Positions 26,551-35,282 of a stretch of DNA of 64,000 nt are shown one piece after another. Every line of letters starts with the position of its first letter. Within the stretch, counting starts at the first letter, position 1. The notes under the pieces are model-generated. The model was not told the origin of the DNA. It ran no database searches and saw only the letters and a list, made by a program, of their open reading frames with translations. The translations under genes and the position numbers were made by a program. The DNA is from Nocardioides sp. (GTDB lineage Bacteria > Actinomycetota > Actinomycetes > Propionibacteriales > Nocardioidaceae), in the NCBI RefSeq assembly GCF_030019515.1, contig NZ_JASEEQ010000006.1, positions 186,001-250,000 of the forward strand, read 5' to 3'.

Positions 26551-26973
26551 ATGCCGATCATGGACCGGGTCGCGCACCTCCATCCCGCGCACTGGGCCTA
26601 CGTGCTGGTCGTACTGGTCGTGGCGAGCGTCGGTTTCGTCACCGGGTCGACGGCGGCGATCCTGGTCGCTGCGCTGCTGGCGGTGCCGTCGAGCGTCGCG
26701 GGCGTCCCGGCCTTCTACGTCGCGTACGGCCTGCTGGCGCAGGTCCCTGGCGCGAACCCGTCGAGCAGTAGCGGTTCGGCCACGTGCCCGTCGTCCGGGG
26801 AGTGCACGACATCGACGAGCGGTGACCTGGCCGGCTGGTTCGCAGTCACGACCGACATGCTCGGGATCCTGGCGCTGACCGCCGCCGCACTGCTCAACGT
26901 GCTCCTCCTGCAGGCGCTGCTGGCCGCCCGACGGCAGCGGCGCAGCCGGGAGACCGCTGATGTCGGACCCTGA
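26551..26973 (+). CDS. Small integral membrane protein, hypothetical
   Basis: 140 residues, three hydrophobic segments (VLVVLVVASVGFVTG; ILVAALLAVPSSVAGVPAFY; MLGILALTAAALLNVLLL) and an extracytoplasmic Ser/Cys loop with two cysteines (SATCPSSGECTTSTSG), plus a basic tail. It resembles short actinobacterial membrane proteins of unknown role. ATG 26551 or 26560 could be the start. It is 20 nt after the decarboxylase gene and convergent with a TetR gene. Confidence 0.6.
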   Translation: MPIMDRVAHLHPAHWAYVLVVLVVASVGFVTGSTAAILVAALLAVPSSVAGVPAFYVAYGLLAQVPGANPSSSSGSATCPSSGECTTSTSGDLAGWFAVTTDMLGILALTAAALLNVLLLQALLAARRQRRSRETADVGP

Positions 26974-27582
26974 TCACGCAAGCGCGGCCGGCGCTACGAT
27001 CCGCCGCGCCAGGTCGACCCAGCCGTGATAGAGCCGGTCGATCGGGAAGCCCTCGATCTCGACCTGCTGCTCGAGGATCGGCAGCTCCAGCGGGGCGAGG
27101 AGCGCGACGGCGAGCAACGGCACGTCGCCGGTGACCCCGAGCTCGTGGAGCAGGTAGCGCACGTGGGTGGCCGTGAACGAGTAGGCGCCGGCCGCGCGGC
27201 TCGCGGCCCGGCCGGCCTCCCGGATCAGCTCGGCGTGGAGGAGGGTCGTCTCGAGGCGGGTCCGGCCGAACGCGAGCAGCCGGTCCCAGGGATCCGCCCC
27301 CGGCCCGAGCGGCGGGGGACCGGACATGACCTGACCCTGCCACTCGGCCTCGGAGTGGTTGAGCACGGCGGCCATCAGGCCCTCGCGCGACTCGAAGCGG
27401 CGGAACACCGTGCCCTTGCCGACGCCCGCGGCCGCGGCCACGGCGTCCATCGTGATCGCGCGGGCACCGCACCGCTCGACCAGGTCCTGGGCGGCGACGA
27501 GCAGCGCCTCCCGGTTGCGCGCAGCGTCGCGGCGCTCGGCGGGCGGCCCGCTGAGCAGGGGGAGGAGGCGCGGCTCGGACAT
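26974..27582 (-). CDS. TetR-family transcriptional regulator
   Basis: 202 residues. The helix-turn-helix lies at about 18-65: RNREALLVAAQDLVERCGARAITMDAVAAAAGVGKGTVFRRF. The ligand domain is unassigned. It is divergent from the FMN reductase gene, with a palindromic site in the 75-nt gap, so it likely represses that gene and itself. ATG 27582 is the first start with a proper N terminus. Confidence 0.9.
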   Translation of the reverse strand: MSEPRLLPLLSGPPAERRDAARNREALLVAAQDLVERCGARAITMDAVAAAAGVGKGTVFRRFESREGLMAAVLNHSEAEWQGQVMSGPPPLGPGADPWDRLLAFGRTRLETTLLHAELIREAGRAASRAAGAYSFTATHVRYLLHELGVTGDVPLLAVALLAPLELPILEQQVEIEGFPIDRLYHGWVDLARRIVAPAALA

Positions 27583-27630
27583 GACGCGGCACAGCCTAGG
27601 GACGGGTGCGCCGCGGCGTCCGGGAATATT

Positions 27631-27650
27631 AAACGGACTCCGGTCCGTTT
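27631..27650. promoter_or_regulatory. Candidate TetR operator
   Basis: Perfect 8-bp arms AAACGGAC and GTCCGTTT around TCCG, 7 nt before the FMN reductase start and next to an AT-rich GAATATTAAA that could be its -10. The site is typical in size for a TetR dimer. Confidence 0.7.
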
Positions 27651-27657
27651 CGCCCCC

Positions 27658-28206
27658 ATGACCAACACCATCGCCGTGCTCGTCGGCAGCCTCCGCACCG
27701 ACTCCGTCAACCGCAAGCTCGCCGAGATCCTCCGCGACCAGGCCCCCGAGGGCGTCACCGTCGACATCGTCGAGGGCCTCGCCGACGTCCCGTTCTACAA
27801 CGAGGACATCGACAACCCACGGGACATCCCCGCGGCCGCGGCTGCCGTGCGCGAGCGGGTCGGCGGTGCGGACCGCGTGCTGGCCGTGACGCCTGAGTAC
27901 AACGGCACGATGCCGGCCGTGCTCAACAACGCCATCGACTGGCTCTCCCGCCCCTACGGCGCCGGCGCCATGGTCGGCAAGCCGTTCGGCGTGGTCGGCA
28001 CCACCCCGACGCCGTACGGCGGCAAGTGGGCGCACGCCGACGCGGCTCGCTCCGCGCGGGTGGCGGGCGCCGTGGTCGTGGAGGACATCACCGTGTCCCA
28101 GTCGGCGGTCGAGGTCGACGTGCTCACCGACCCCGACGTGCTGGCGCGGCTGCACGGCGCGGTCCGCGCGCTGGCCGACTACGACGTCGCCGGCGCCGCG
28201 GCCTGA
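27658..28206 (+). CDS. NADPH-dependent FMN reductase-family protein
   Basis: 182 residues, flavodoxin-like. FMN-binding GSLRTDSVNRKLAE, then VTPEYNGTMPAVLNNAIDWLSRP and KPFGVVGTTPTPYGG are family motifs. It reduces flavins, quinones or azo compounds with NAD(P)H. Control by the divergent TetR regulator points to induction by a small, perhaps electrophilic, compound. Confidence 0.9.
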   Translation: MTNTIAVLVGSLRTDSVNRKLAEILRDQAPEGVTVDIVEGLADVPFYNEDIDNPRDIPAAAAAVRERVGGADRVLAVTPEYNGTMPAVLNNAIDWLSRPYGAGAMVGKPFGVVGTTPTPYGGKWAHADAARSARVAGAVVVEDITVSQSAVEVDVLTDPDVLARLHGAVRALADYDVAGAAA

Positions 28207-28262
28207 CCCATGGCCTGACCCACGGCCCGGTCCTCGTGCCCCCGAGGGGCTAGCGTCGGGTC

Positions 28263-29675
28263 GTGGCCGAACTCCATGACCTGACCGCGCTCGAGCAGGG
28301 CGACCTGGTGCGCCGGGGCGAGGTCTCGCCCCTCGAGCTCACCGACCACTACCTCGAACGCGCCGACCGTCTCGACACGGTCGGCGCGTTCGTCACGCTC
28401 ACCCCCGACCGGGCCCGCGACCGCGCGAGCGCGCTCACCGAGGAGGCGTTCCTGTCCGGGCCGGGCGAGTCGTCGCTGTTCGGCGTACCGACGGCGATCA
28501 AGGACCTGAACCTGACCGCCGGGGTCCGCACGACGTTCGGGTCCGCGGCGTTCGCCGACTTCGTCCCCGACGTCTCCGACGGCGTCACGCTCTCGATCGA
28601 GGCGGCCGGGATGGTGAGCCTCGGGAAGACCAACACCCCCGAGTTCGGCTCACCGTGCTACACCGAGCCGGACGTCGCCCCGCCCGCGGTGACGCCGTGG
28701 GACCGGACCCGGACCGCCGGCGGCTCCTCGGGCGGCGCGGCCGCGGCGGTCGCCGCGGGGCTGGTGCCGGTGGCGCAGGGCTCCGACGGCGGCGGCTCGA
28801 TCCGGATCCCGGCCTCGTGCTGCGGCCTGGTCGGCCTCAAGCCGAGCCGGGGCCGGATCAGCGGCTACCCGATGTACGGCGACCCGGTGGGACTCGCGAC
28901 CGCCGGGCCGATCGCCCGGACCGTGCGCGACGCGGCCGCGCTGCTCGACGTGCTCGCCGGCCGCCGGGCGGGGGACCCGTCCTGGGCGCCGCCTCCCGCC
29001 GAGACGTTCCTGGCCTCCTGCGACCGCGATCCCGGCTCCCTGCGGATCGCGCGGTTCATCGAGCCCGTCATCGCCGACGTCGCGGTGGACCCCGACTGCG
29101 TGCAGGCCTGGGAGGACGCCTCTCGGCTGCTGGAGTCGCTGGGCCACGAGGTCGTCGACGTCCCCGTGCCGCTGCCGCCCGAGGCGGTACCGGTCTTCGA
29201 GGTCTGCTGGGCGGTGCTGACCGCGCTCTCGGTGGTGCCGCCCGAGCGCGAGCACCTGCTGCGGCCGCTCACCCGGTGGCTCTCTGCGGCCGGCCGCGAG
29301 GTCAACGGGCCCGAGTTCGGCCTGGCCATCGGCGCGATGCGCCGCCACGCGGCGGACGCGCTGACCGCGCTCGCGCCGTACGACGCGGTCCTCACCCCGA
29401 CCCTCGCCACCCCGCCCGTGCCGATCGGCGCGATGCGCGACGACGACGACCCGGCCGCGGACTTCCTGGCCCAGAAGGAGTTCACGCCGTGGACCTCGGC
29501 CTGGAACGTCACCGGGATGCCGGCGATCTCGCTGCCGCTGCACTGGACCGCCGGCGGCCTGCCCGTCGGCGTGATGCTCGCCGCGCGCCCGGCCGAGGAC
29601 GACCTGCTGCTCGCTCTCGCCGCCCAGGTGGAGGCCGCCGCGCCGTGGGCCGACCGGCGACCGCCCGGGTGGTGA
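28263..29675 (+). CDS. Amidase (amidase-signature family)
   Basis: 470 residues. The Ser-cisSer-Lys triad is present: Lys in [12 protein letters not shown], the signature [17 protein letters not shown], and [16 protein letters not shown]. It hydrolyses amide bonds; it is not the GatA tRNA amidotransferase by context. GTG start 28263. It overlaps the acetyltransferase gene by a GTGA. Confidence 0.9.
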   Translation: MAELHDLTALEQGDLVRRGEVSPLELTDHYLERADRLDTVGAFVTLTPDRARDRASALTEEAFLSGPGESSLFGVPTAIKDLNLTAGVRTTFGSAAFADFVPDVSDGVTLSIEAAGMVSLGKTNTPEFGSPCYTEPDVAPPAVTPWDRTRTAGGSSGGAAAAVAAGLVPVAQGSDGGGSIRIPASCCGLVGLKPSRGRISGYPMYGDPVGLATAGPIARTVRDAAALLDVLAGRRAGDPSWAPPPAETFLASCDRDPGSLRIARFIEPVIADVAVDPDCVQAWEDASRLLESLGHEVVDVPVPLPPEAVPVFEVCWAVLTALSVVPPEREHLLRPLTRWLSAAGREVNGPEFGLAIGAMRRHAADALTALAPYDAVLTPTLATPPVPIGAMRDDDDPAADFLAQKEFTPWTSAWNVTGMPAISLPLHWTAGGLPVGVMLAARPAEDDLLLALAAQVEAAAPWADRRPPGW

Positions 29676-30214
29676 CGGCGGGTGACCGAGAGGTGATCAC
29701 CCGCTGCCGCACCGACGAGCTGTCCGCCGCGGAGCTGGCCGAGACCCGCGCGCTGATGGACGTCGCGTTCAGCGCCTTCACCGACCACGACTGGTCCCAC
29801 GCCCTCGGCGGCACGCACGCCCTGGCGATCGAGGAGGGCCGGGTGCTCGCGCACGGGTCGCTGGTGCCGCGGCACCTGCACCAGGGCGAGCGGTCGCTGC
29901 GCTGCGGGTACGTCGAGGCCGTCGCGGTGCACCCCGATGCCCAGCGCCGCGGGCTCGGGTCGGCGGTGATGGCCGCGTTGGAGGACCTGGCGCCGGCGTA
30001 CGACCTGCTCGCGCTCAGCGCCTCGGCCCGCGGCGTGCCGCTCTACCGTGCTCGCGGGTGGTCGCTGTGGCGCGGCCCGTCCTCCGTGCTCGCCCTCGAC
30101 GGTCCGGTGCCCACGCCGGACGACGACGGATCGATCTACGTGCTGCCGGGGGCGAGCGGGGTCGACCTGGACGGCCCGATCGCCTGCGACTGGCGCGAGG
30201 GCGACCTGTGGTGA
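29672..30214 (+). CDS. AAC(2')-type aminoglycoside N-acetyltransferase homolog
   Basis: 180 residues, almost exactly the length of mycobacterial AAC(2')-I, and it shares the landmarks I recall from that family: TDHDWSHALGGTHAL, SLRCGYVEAVAVHPDAQRRG (acetyl-CoA site), LYRARGWSLWRGPSSVLA, TPDDDGSIYVLP and a C-terminal CDWREGDLW. The start is the GTG overlapping the amidase stop; GTG 29693 is an alternative. The natural substrate may not be a drug: chromosomal AAC(2') enzymes in actinobacteria are often intrinsic. Resistance is not demonstrated. Confidence 0.82.
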   Translation: MTAGDREVITRCRTDELSAAELAETRALMDVAFSAFTDHDWSHALGGTHALAIEEGRVLAHGSLVPRHLHQGERSLRCGYVEAVAVHPDAQRRGLGSAVMAALEDLAPAYDLLALSASARGVPLYRARGWSLWRGPSSVLALDGPVPTPDDDGSIYVLPGASGVDLDGPIACDWREGDLW

Positions 30215-30229
30215 CCGTAGGGTGATCGC

Positions 30230-30886
30230 ATGAGCAGATCGGTGATCGTGGTCGTGGGCGCGGGTCCGGGCGTCAGCGGGTCGGTGGCGCGGGCGTTCGC
30301 CCGCGAGGGGTACGACGTGGGCCTGCTCGGCATCGACGACGAGCAGCTCCAGAAGCTCGCAGGCGAGCTCGAGCAGCTCGGCGCCACCGTCGGCCACGCG
30401 GTCGTCGACATCACCGACGCGGAGGCCGCCGGCGCAGCGATCCGACGGATCGGCGAGCACGCCGGGCGGATCGACGTGCTGCACTTCAACCCGAGCGCGT
30501 TCCGCGAGAAGGACCCACTCGAGCTGACCGTCCCCGAGCTCCTCCAGGACGTCACCCTCGGCGTCGGCGCCCTGCTGGTCGCCGTCCAGGCGGCCCGACC
30601 GTTCATGTCCGCCGGCGGCCGGGTCACCGCCACCGGCAGCATGGCCGCCGACAAGCCGTGGCACCGGGCCGCGTCGCTCGGCGTGCAGAAGGCGGGCCTG
30701 CGCAACCTCGTGCACAGCCTCGACGACACACTCGCGCCGGACGGCATCCGTGCGGTCTCGGTGACGGTGCGCGGCACGCTGGCGAAGGAGGGCGCGTTCA
30801 CGCCCGACCGGGTCGCCGAGGCGATCCTCGCCGCCACCCGCCAGGACGAGGCCGACTGGCGCTCCGAGATCCCCTACGCCGGGTGA
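30230..30886 (+). CDS. SDR-fold protein lacking the catalytic tyrosine
   Basis: 218 residues. The dinucleotide motif VVVGAGPGVSGSVARAF and VVDITDA fit a short-chain dehydrogenase, but the catalytic YxxxK reads LGVQK: Leu150 replaces Tyr while Lys154 stays. HFNPSAFREKDP stands where NNAG is usual. It may be a non-catalytic or atypical SDR. It is convergent (1 nt) with the next flavoprotein. Confidence 0.8.
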   Translation: MSRSVIVVVGAGPGVSGSVARAFAREGYDVGLLGIDDEQLQKLAGELEQLGATVGHAVVDITDAEAAGAAIRRIGEHAGRIDVLHFNPSAFREKDPLELTVPELLQDVTLGVGALLVAVQAARPFMSAGGRVTATGSMAADKPWHRAASLGVQKAGLRNLVHSLDDTLAPDGIRAVSVTVRGTLAKEGAFTPDRVAEAILAATRQDEADWRSEIPYAG

Positions 30887-30887
30887 C

Positions 30888-32066
30888 CTACGACAGCTCG
30901 GCCAGGCTCTTCCCGATGGCCGGGCGCAGCGAGTCGCTGGCGTCCCAGTCGTTGGCCTGCATCGCCGCGACCACCTTGCCGCCCGAGACCCAGTACGCCT
31001 TGAACACCCGCTTGGTCAGGTCGCCGCGGACCACCACCTCGTCGTAGCCGTCCGGCCCGACGTCGCCGACGTACTCCATGCCGAGGTCGTACTGGTCGGT
31101 GAAGAAGTACGGCAGGTCCGTCGCCGCCGCGTCCTCGACACCGGCCATCGCCTGTCCGGCGACCCGACCCTGGCGGATGGCGTTGTCCCAGTGCTCGACG
31201 CGGATCGACCGGCCGAGCACGGGGTGGTGGGCGCGGGCGACGTCGCCGGCGGCGTAGACGTCCGGGTGCGAGGTGCGCATCCGCTCGTCGACCAGGATCC
31301 CGTCGTCGACCGCGAGCCCGGCCGCCTCCGCGAGGGCGACGTCGGGGCTCGCGCCGATGCCGACGACGAGCAGGTCGGCCTCGACGTCGGCGGAGCCGTC
31401 CACCGTCAGCCGCGCGCGGCGGCCGTCGCCGTCGAAGCCGGTGACCTTGGCGCCGAGCCGCAGGTCGACCCCGTGCTCGCGGTGCAGGTCGGCGAACATC
31501 GCGCCCATCTCGGGGCCGAGCACCCGCAGCAGCGGCAGGTCGAGGGCCTCGAGCACGATCACGTCGGCGCCGGCGTTGCGGGCGGCCGCGGCGACCTCGA
31601 GGCCGAGGAAGCCGCCGCCGAGGATCGCGATGCGGTGGCCGGGGGCGAGCACCGAGCGGAGCCGGTCGCTGTCCTCGCGGGTGCGCAGGTAGGCGACCGG
31701 TGCGCCGCTCTCGTCGGCGGCGGCCAGGTGGCGCGGGGACGCGCCGGTGGCGATCAGCAGCCGGTCGAAGGACTCCGTCGCGCCGCCGGCCGTGACCGTG
31801 TGGGCGTCGGCGTCGATGCGCTCGACCCGGGAGCCGGGGCGCACCTCGACGTCGTTCTCGGCGTACCAGGACGCGGGGTGGACGAGCATGCTGTCGGCCT
31901 CGGCGTCCCCGGCGAGGTAGCCCTTCGACAGCGGCGGGCGCTCGTAGGGCAGGTGCGGCTCCGCGGCGTGGAGCACGACGTCGCCGTCGTACCCCGCGTC
32001 GCGAAGGCCCGCGGCGGCGGTACCAGCGGCCAGGCCGCCGCCCACGATCACGATCCGCCCGCTCAT
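30888..32066 (-). CDS. Ferredoxin-reductase-type NAD(P)/FAD oxidoreductase
   Basis: 392 residues. FAD motif IVIVGGGLAAGTAAAGL, PYERPPLSKGYL, ATGASPR, NAD motif IAILGGGFLGLEVAAAAR, and YAAGDVAR followed by a reductase C-terminal domain (PYFFTDQYDLGMEYVG). This is the layout of putidaredoxin-reductase-like electron-transfer flavoproteins. ATG 32066 overlaps the folE stop (ATGA), so it is the third gene of the DoxX-folE operon. Confidence 0.9.
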   Translation of the reverse strand: MSGRIVIVGGGLAAGTAAAGLRDAGYDGDVVLHAAEPHLPYERPPLSKGYLAGDAEADSMLVHPASWYAENDVEVRPGSRVERIDADAHTVTAGGATESFDRLLIATGASPRHLAAADESGAPVAYLRTREDSDRLRSVLAPGHRIAILGGGFLGLEVAAAARNAGADVIVLEALDLPLLRVLGPEMGAMFADLHREHGVDLRLGAKVTGFDGDGRRARLTVDGSADVEADLLVVGIGASPDVALAEAAGLAVDDGILVDERMRTSHPDVYAAGDVARAHHPVLGRSIRVEHWDNAIRQGRVAGQAMAGVEDAAATDLPYFFTDQYDLGMEYVGDVGPDGYDEVVVRGDLTKRVFKAYWVSGGKVVAAMQANDWDASDSLRPAIGKSLAELS

Positions 32067-32710
32067 GGCCGCGCTCCCTGCTCGCGGGCCAGCGAGAGGA
32101 ACTCGGCGCGCGCGGCGGCGTCCCGCAGGGTCCCGCGGAGCGCGGAGGTGACCGTGCGCGTGCCTTGGGCGCGCACTCCCCGCAGGCTCATGCAGGTGTG
32201 CTCGGCCTCGACCACGACCCCGACCCCGCGGGGCTGGAGGTGCGTGATCAGCTGGTCGGCGACGTGGGTGGTGAGGCGCTCCTGGGTCTGGGGGCGGCGG
32301 GCCACCAGCTCCACGAGGCGCGCGAACTTCGAGAGCCCCAGGATCCGCTCGTCGGGCAGGTAGCCCACGTGGGCGACGCCGACGAAGGGCAGCATGTGGT
32401 GCTCGCACACCGAGCGCACCGGGATGTTGGCCACCAGCACGAGCTCGTCGTACCCCTCGGTGTTCGGGAACGTCGTGAGGTCGACGTCGGGGCCGGTGAG
32501 CAGCTCGTGGTACGCCGCGACCATCCGCCGCGGCGTCTCGGCCATCTCGTCGGTGTCGATGTCCAGGCCGAGGGAGCGCAGCAGGTCGCTGGCGGCGCTC
32601 TCGGCAGCAACCAGGTCGACCGCGCTCGAGGGCTGTGAGACCCGGGGCCGCCAGCGAGCCCGCGCCTCGGAGGCGGCGTGGCTCAGTGGCGGACTCTGGA
32701 GTTGGCTCAC
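32063..32710 (-). CDS. folE: GTP cyclohydrolase I
   Basis: 215 residues. It makes 7,8-dihydroneopterin triphosphate from GTP for folate or pterin synthesis. Zinc ligands lie in SVCEHHMLPFVG and EHTCMSLRGV; GLSKFARLVE and RRPQTQERLT complete the site. The GTG start overlaps the DoxX stop. It lies outside any folate cluster and inside a redox-type operon, so it may be a second, condition-specific copy; that is inference. Confidence 0.93.
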   Translation of the reverse strand: MSQLQSPPLSHAASEARARWRPRVSQPSSAVDLVAAESAASDLLRSLGLDIDTDEMAETPRRMVAAYHELLTGPDVDLTTFPNTEGYDELVLVANIPVRSVCEHHMLPFVGVAHVGYLPDERILGLSKFARLVELVARRPQTQERLTTHVADQLITHLQPRGVGVVVEAEHTCMSLRGVRAQGTRTVTSALRGTLRDAAARAEFLSLAREQGARP

Positions 32711-33156
32711 CAGAGGCCTCCGCCCCGGCGGGCGTGCGTGGCGGCGAGCTGGGCCAGCGCGAGGGCGGCGACGAACAGGCCGAAGTCACGCAGCGCGATG
32801 TCGTAGTAGTCCTGCATGGACACCAGGTCGACGATGATGCCGGCCAGCCACAGCGCCACGACGTAGCCGCCGAGGCGTGGGGCGAGGGCCACCAGCACGC
32901 CGGCGACGATCTCGATGACGCCGACCATCAGCATCGCGTCGTGCGCCGAGCCGGGCACGATGTCGTTGATCCAGGGGGCGAGATAGTCGTCCCAGTCGGT
33001 CAGCCAGCCGAGGAACTTGTCGAGGCCGAACGCGATGGGGGCGATCGTGAAGACGGTGCGCAGCAGCAGGTAGGCGCGGTGTGCGCCGGGGTCGAGGGCG
33101 GTCGTGGTCACGTCGGTCGTGCGCGTGCCGGTGTCGTGGGGGTGGGTCATCGCCAT
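32707..33156 (-). CDS. DoxX-family membrane protein
   Basis: 149 residues with four hydrophobic helices (LLLRTVFTIAPIAFGLDKF; AMLMVGVIEIVAGVLVAL; YVVALWLAGIIVDLV; DFGLFVAALALAQLAA). DoxX-like proteins are linked to redox homeostasis and, in mycobacteria, oxidative-stress complexes. It is the first gene of an operon with folE and the flavoprotein, divergent from a cysteine-rich regulator. Confidence 0.82.
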   Translation of the reverse strand: MAMTHPHDTGTRTTDVTTTALDPGAHRAYLLLRTVFTIAPIAFGLDKFLGWLTDWDDYLAPWINDIVPGSAHDAMLMVGVIEIVAGVLVALAPRLGGYVVALWLAGIIVDLVSMQDYYDIALRDFGLFVAALALAQLAATHARRGGGLW

Positions 33157-33216
33157 GCTCCGTTCTAAAGGACTGTATTTACGACGTTAGAGAGGGTATG
33201 TTCTTTTGTCAATGGA

Positions 33217-33240
33217 TTGATCCTGTAGAGATAGGATCAA
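33217..33240. promoter_or_regulatory. Candidate operator of the cysteine-rich regulator
   Basis: TTGATCCT and AGGATCAA form a perfect 8-bp inverted repeat with an 8-nt spacer in the 108-nt divergent gap. The gap is AT-rich for this genome and contains both promoters. Confidence 0.65.
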
Positions 33241-33264
33241 CCGCAGCGAGCGAGGAGAAGGCCG

Positions 33265-33951
33265 GTGAGTGAGGACTTCGTGACCGCGGTGAGCGGGGTC
33301 GGGGCACTGATGGAGCCGGCCCGGCGCGCCCTCTACCTGTACGCCGCCGCGCAGGCCGAGCCGGTCAGCCGGGAGCAGGCCGCGGCGGCCTGCGAGCTGC
33401 CGCTGCACTCGGCCAAGTTCCACCTCGACCGGCTCGTCGACGAGGGGCTCCTCGAGGTCGAGTACCGACGGCTCTCGGGTCGGTCCGGGCCGGGCGCAGG
33501 CCGTCCCGCGAAGCTGTACCGGCGCGCGGACCGCGAGGTGTCGGTCTCACTGCCGGAGCGGCACTACGACCTGGCCGGTGACGTCCTGGCCACCGCGATC
33601 GACGAGGCGGCCCGGGGCGGTATCTCGGTCCGGGACACGGTGATGGCCGTGGCCGAGGCGCGCGGCCAGGTGATGGCCGCCGCCAGCGCGGTGAACGGCG
33701 CCGACGACCTCGAGCGCACGGCCGCGGTGCTCGCCGAGCACGGGTACGAGCCGCACCAGGACGGCGACACGCTGTCCCTGTCCAACTGCCCGTTCGACCG
33801 GCTCGCCCGCGACCACGTCCAGCTGGTCTGCGGCATGAACCTCGGGCTGGTCAACGGCGTCATCGAGGGCCTGGGCTGCCAGTCCCTCGACGCCGTGCTC
33901 GACCCCGAGGAGGGGCTGTGCTGCGTGAAGGTGCGCAGCCGCCGGTCCTAG
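33265..33951 (+). CDS. Winged-helix regulator with C-terminal cysteines (SufR-like)
   Basis: 228 residues. The N-terminal ArsR/DeoR-type winged helix (EPARRALYLYAAAQAEPVSREQ, HSAKFHLDRLVDEGLLEVEY) is followed by a C-terminal half with Cys175, Cys189, Cys205, Cys219 and Cys220 (spacing x13, x15, x13). This recalls SufR-type Fe-S regulators, though the spacing is not identical. It likely senses redox, Fe-S or metal state and controls the divergent DoxX-folE-flavoprotein operon. The GTG start has AGGAGAAGG upstream. Confidence 0.82.
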   Translation: MSEDFVTAVSGVGALMEPARRALYLYAAAQAEPVSREQAAAACELPLHSAKFHLDRLVDEGLLEVEYRRLSGRSGPGAGRPAKLYRRADREVSVSLPERHYDLAGDVLATAIDEAARGGISVRDTVMAVAEARGQVMAAASAVNGADDLERTAAVLAEHGYEPHQDGDTLSLSNCPFDRLARDHVQLVCGMNLGLVNGVIEGLGCQSLDAVLDPEEGLCCVKVRSRRS

Positions 33952-33973
33952 GGGTCCTGCTCCGGAATCGGAC

Positions 33974-34588
33974 TCAGTCGTCCGCGACGCCGCGGGCGTG
34001 CAGCGCGTCGCCGGTCTCGTGGGCACGCGCGACCACCCGGATCACGAACGGCGTGAGGTAGGCGCGCGGGTGGCGCCCCAGCCCGCGGGCGCGGGCCGCG
34101 TCCCGGGTCTCGAGCGCCAGCGCCACCGTCCCGGGCAGGGCCTGGATCGCCAGGCCGATGGTGAGCGCCACCCGGTCCGGGTCGACGCCGACCCGGCGCA
34201 GCGGCGAGATCCAGCGGACCAGGGCGTCGAGGATCGCGTTGACCGGCGTCGTGGCCGAGACCGCGATGGCCGCCAGGGCCAGGGAGATCAGGTCCAGCAG
34301 GGTCTCGACGGCCTTCGCCGGCCCGCTGACCCACCACTGGAGGGCGCCCGCGATCACCGCGACCAGAAGCACGGCCCGGGTGGTCCGGGCCAGCATCCGC
34401 AGGCCGACCCGGCCGAGCACCGCCAGGGCCAGGGCGAGGGCGAGGAAGGCGACCGCGGCGCGCGCGTCGCGCACCAGCACGATCGTCAGCGACAGCACGG
34501 CCAGGCCGCCGAGCTTCGCCCCGACCGGGAGCCGGTGCAGCACGCTGGTGCCGGGCTGGTAGACGCCGACGAGCAGCGGGTTGCTCAC
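33974..34588 (-). CDS. bioN: ECF transporter T component (BioN)
   Basis: 204 residues, hydrophobic, with the EcfT coupling motifs ETRDAARARGLG and AHETGDALHARG (the two Ala-Arg-Gly-type boxes that contact the ATPases). Third gene of the BioY-BioM-BioN biotin uptake system. The GTG start overlaps the bioM stop. Confidence 0.9.
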   Translation of the reverse strand: MSNPLLVGVYQPGTSVLHRLPVGAKLGGLAVLSLTIVLVRDARAAVAFLALALALAVLGRVGLRMLARTTRAVLLVAVIAGALQWWVSGPAKAVETLLDLISLALAAIAVSATTPVNAILDALVRWISPLRRVGVDPDRVALTIGLAIQALPGTVALALETRDAARARGLGRHPRAYLTPFVIRVVARAHETGDALHARGVADD

Positions 34589-35277
34589 GCCGTCACGCTC
34601 GCGAGGTAGTGGTCCACCGCGGCGTCGGCGGGCCCGTCGTACCGGACCGCGGCGTCGGCGACCACCAGCACGCGGTCGCACCGGCGGGCCAGCTCGAGGT
34701 CGTGGGTCACCAGCACGAGCTGCTGGTCCAGGCCGAAGAGCAGGTCCGCGACCCGGCGCGTGTTGGCCAGGTCGAGCAGCGTCGTCGGCTCGTCGGCGAC
34801 CAGGACGGCGGGCTCGACCGCGAGCACCCCGGCCAGCGCCAGCAGCTGCTTCTGGCCGCCGGAGAGCGCGTGCACGCTCACGTCCGCGTGCTCGGAGAGC
34901 CCGTGGTCGGCGAGCACGGCGAGCGCGCGCTCGTGCCGCGCCCGGGCGTCCTTGACCGTGCGTCGCAGCGACAGCTCGACGTCCTCGACGCAGGTCGGCA
35001 TCACCAGCTGGGCGGCCGGGTCGGTGAAGCAGAACCCGACCCGGCGCCGGACCTCACGCCCGTGGCGCGCGACGTCGTACCCGTCCACGCGCACCCGGCC
35101 GGTCGAGGGGACGACCAGGCCGTTGATCATCCGGGCCAGGGTGGACTTGCCCGAGCCGTTCGCGCCGATGACCCCGATCCGTTGCTCGACGAGCGCCGCG
35201 GTCGTCGGCTCCAGGACCACCCGCTCCCCGTCGGGTGCCTCGACCGTCAGGCCGGCGGCGTCGAAGTGGATCGGCAC
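34585..35277 (-). CDS. bioM: ECF transporter ATPase (BioM)
   Basis: 230 residues. Walker A GANGSGKSTLAR, Q-loop FTDPAAQLVMPT, signature ALSGGQKQLLAL, Walker B AVLVADEPTTLLD and the switch His in LVTHDLE. GTG 35277 starts 5 nt after the bioY stop, which fits translational coupling; longer upstream frames are shadows of bioY. It powers biotin uptake. Confidence 0.92.
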   Translation of the reverse strand: MPIHFDAAGLTVEAPDGERVVLEPTTAALVEQRIGVIGANGSGKSTLARMINGLVVPSTGRVRVDGYDVARHGREVRRRVGFCFTDPAAQLVMPTCVEDVELSLRRTVKDARARHERALAVLADHGLSEHADVSVHALSGGQKQLLALAGVLAVEPAVLVADEPTTLLDLANTRRVADLLFGLDQQLVLVTHDLELARRCDRVLVVADAAVRYDGPADAAVDHYLASVTA

Positions 35278-35282
35278 GGGCG

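Noticed and set aside
28203..28232. A short 12-bp tandem repeat (CCTGACCCATGG / CCTGACCCACGG) after the FMN reductase gene
   Set aside because: Only two imperfect copies, with no sign of function.
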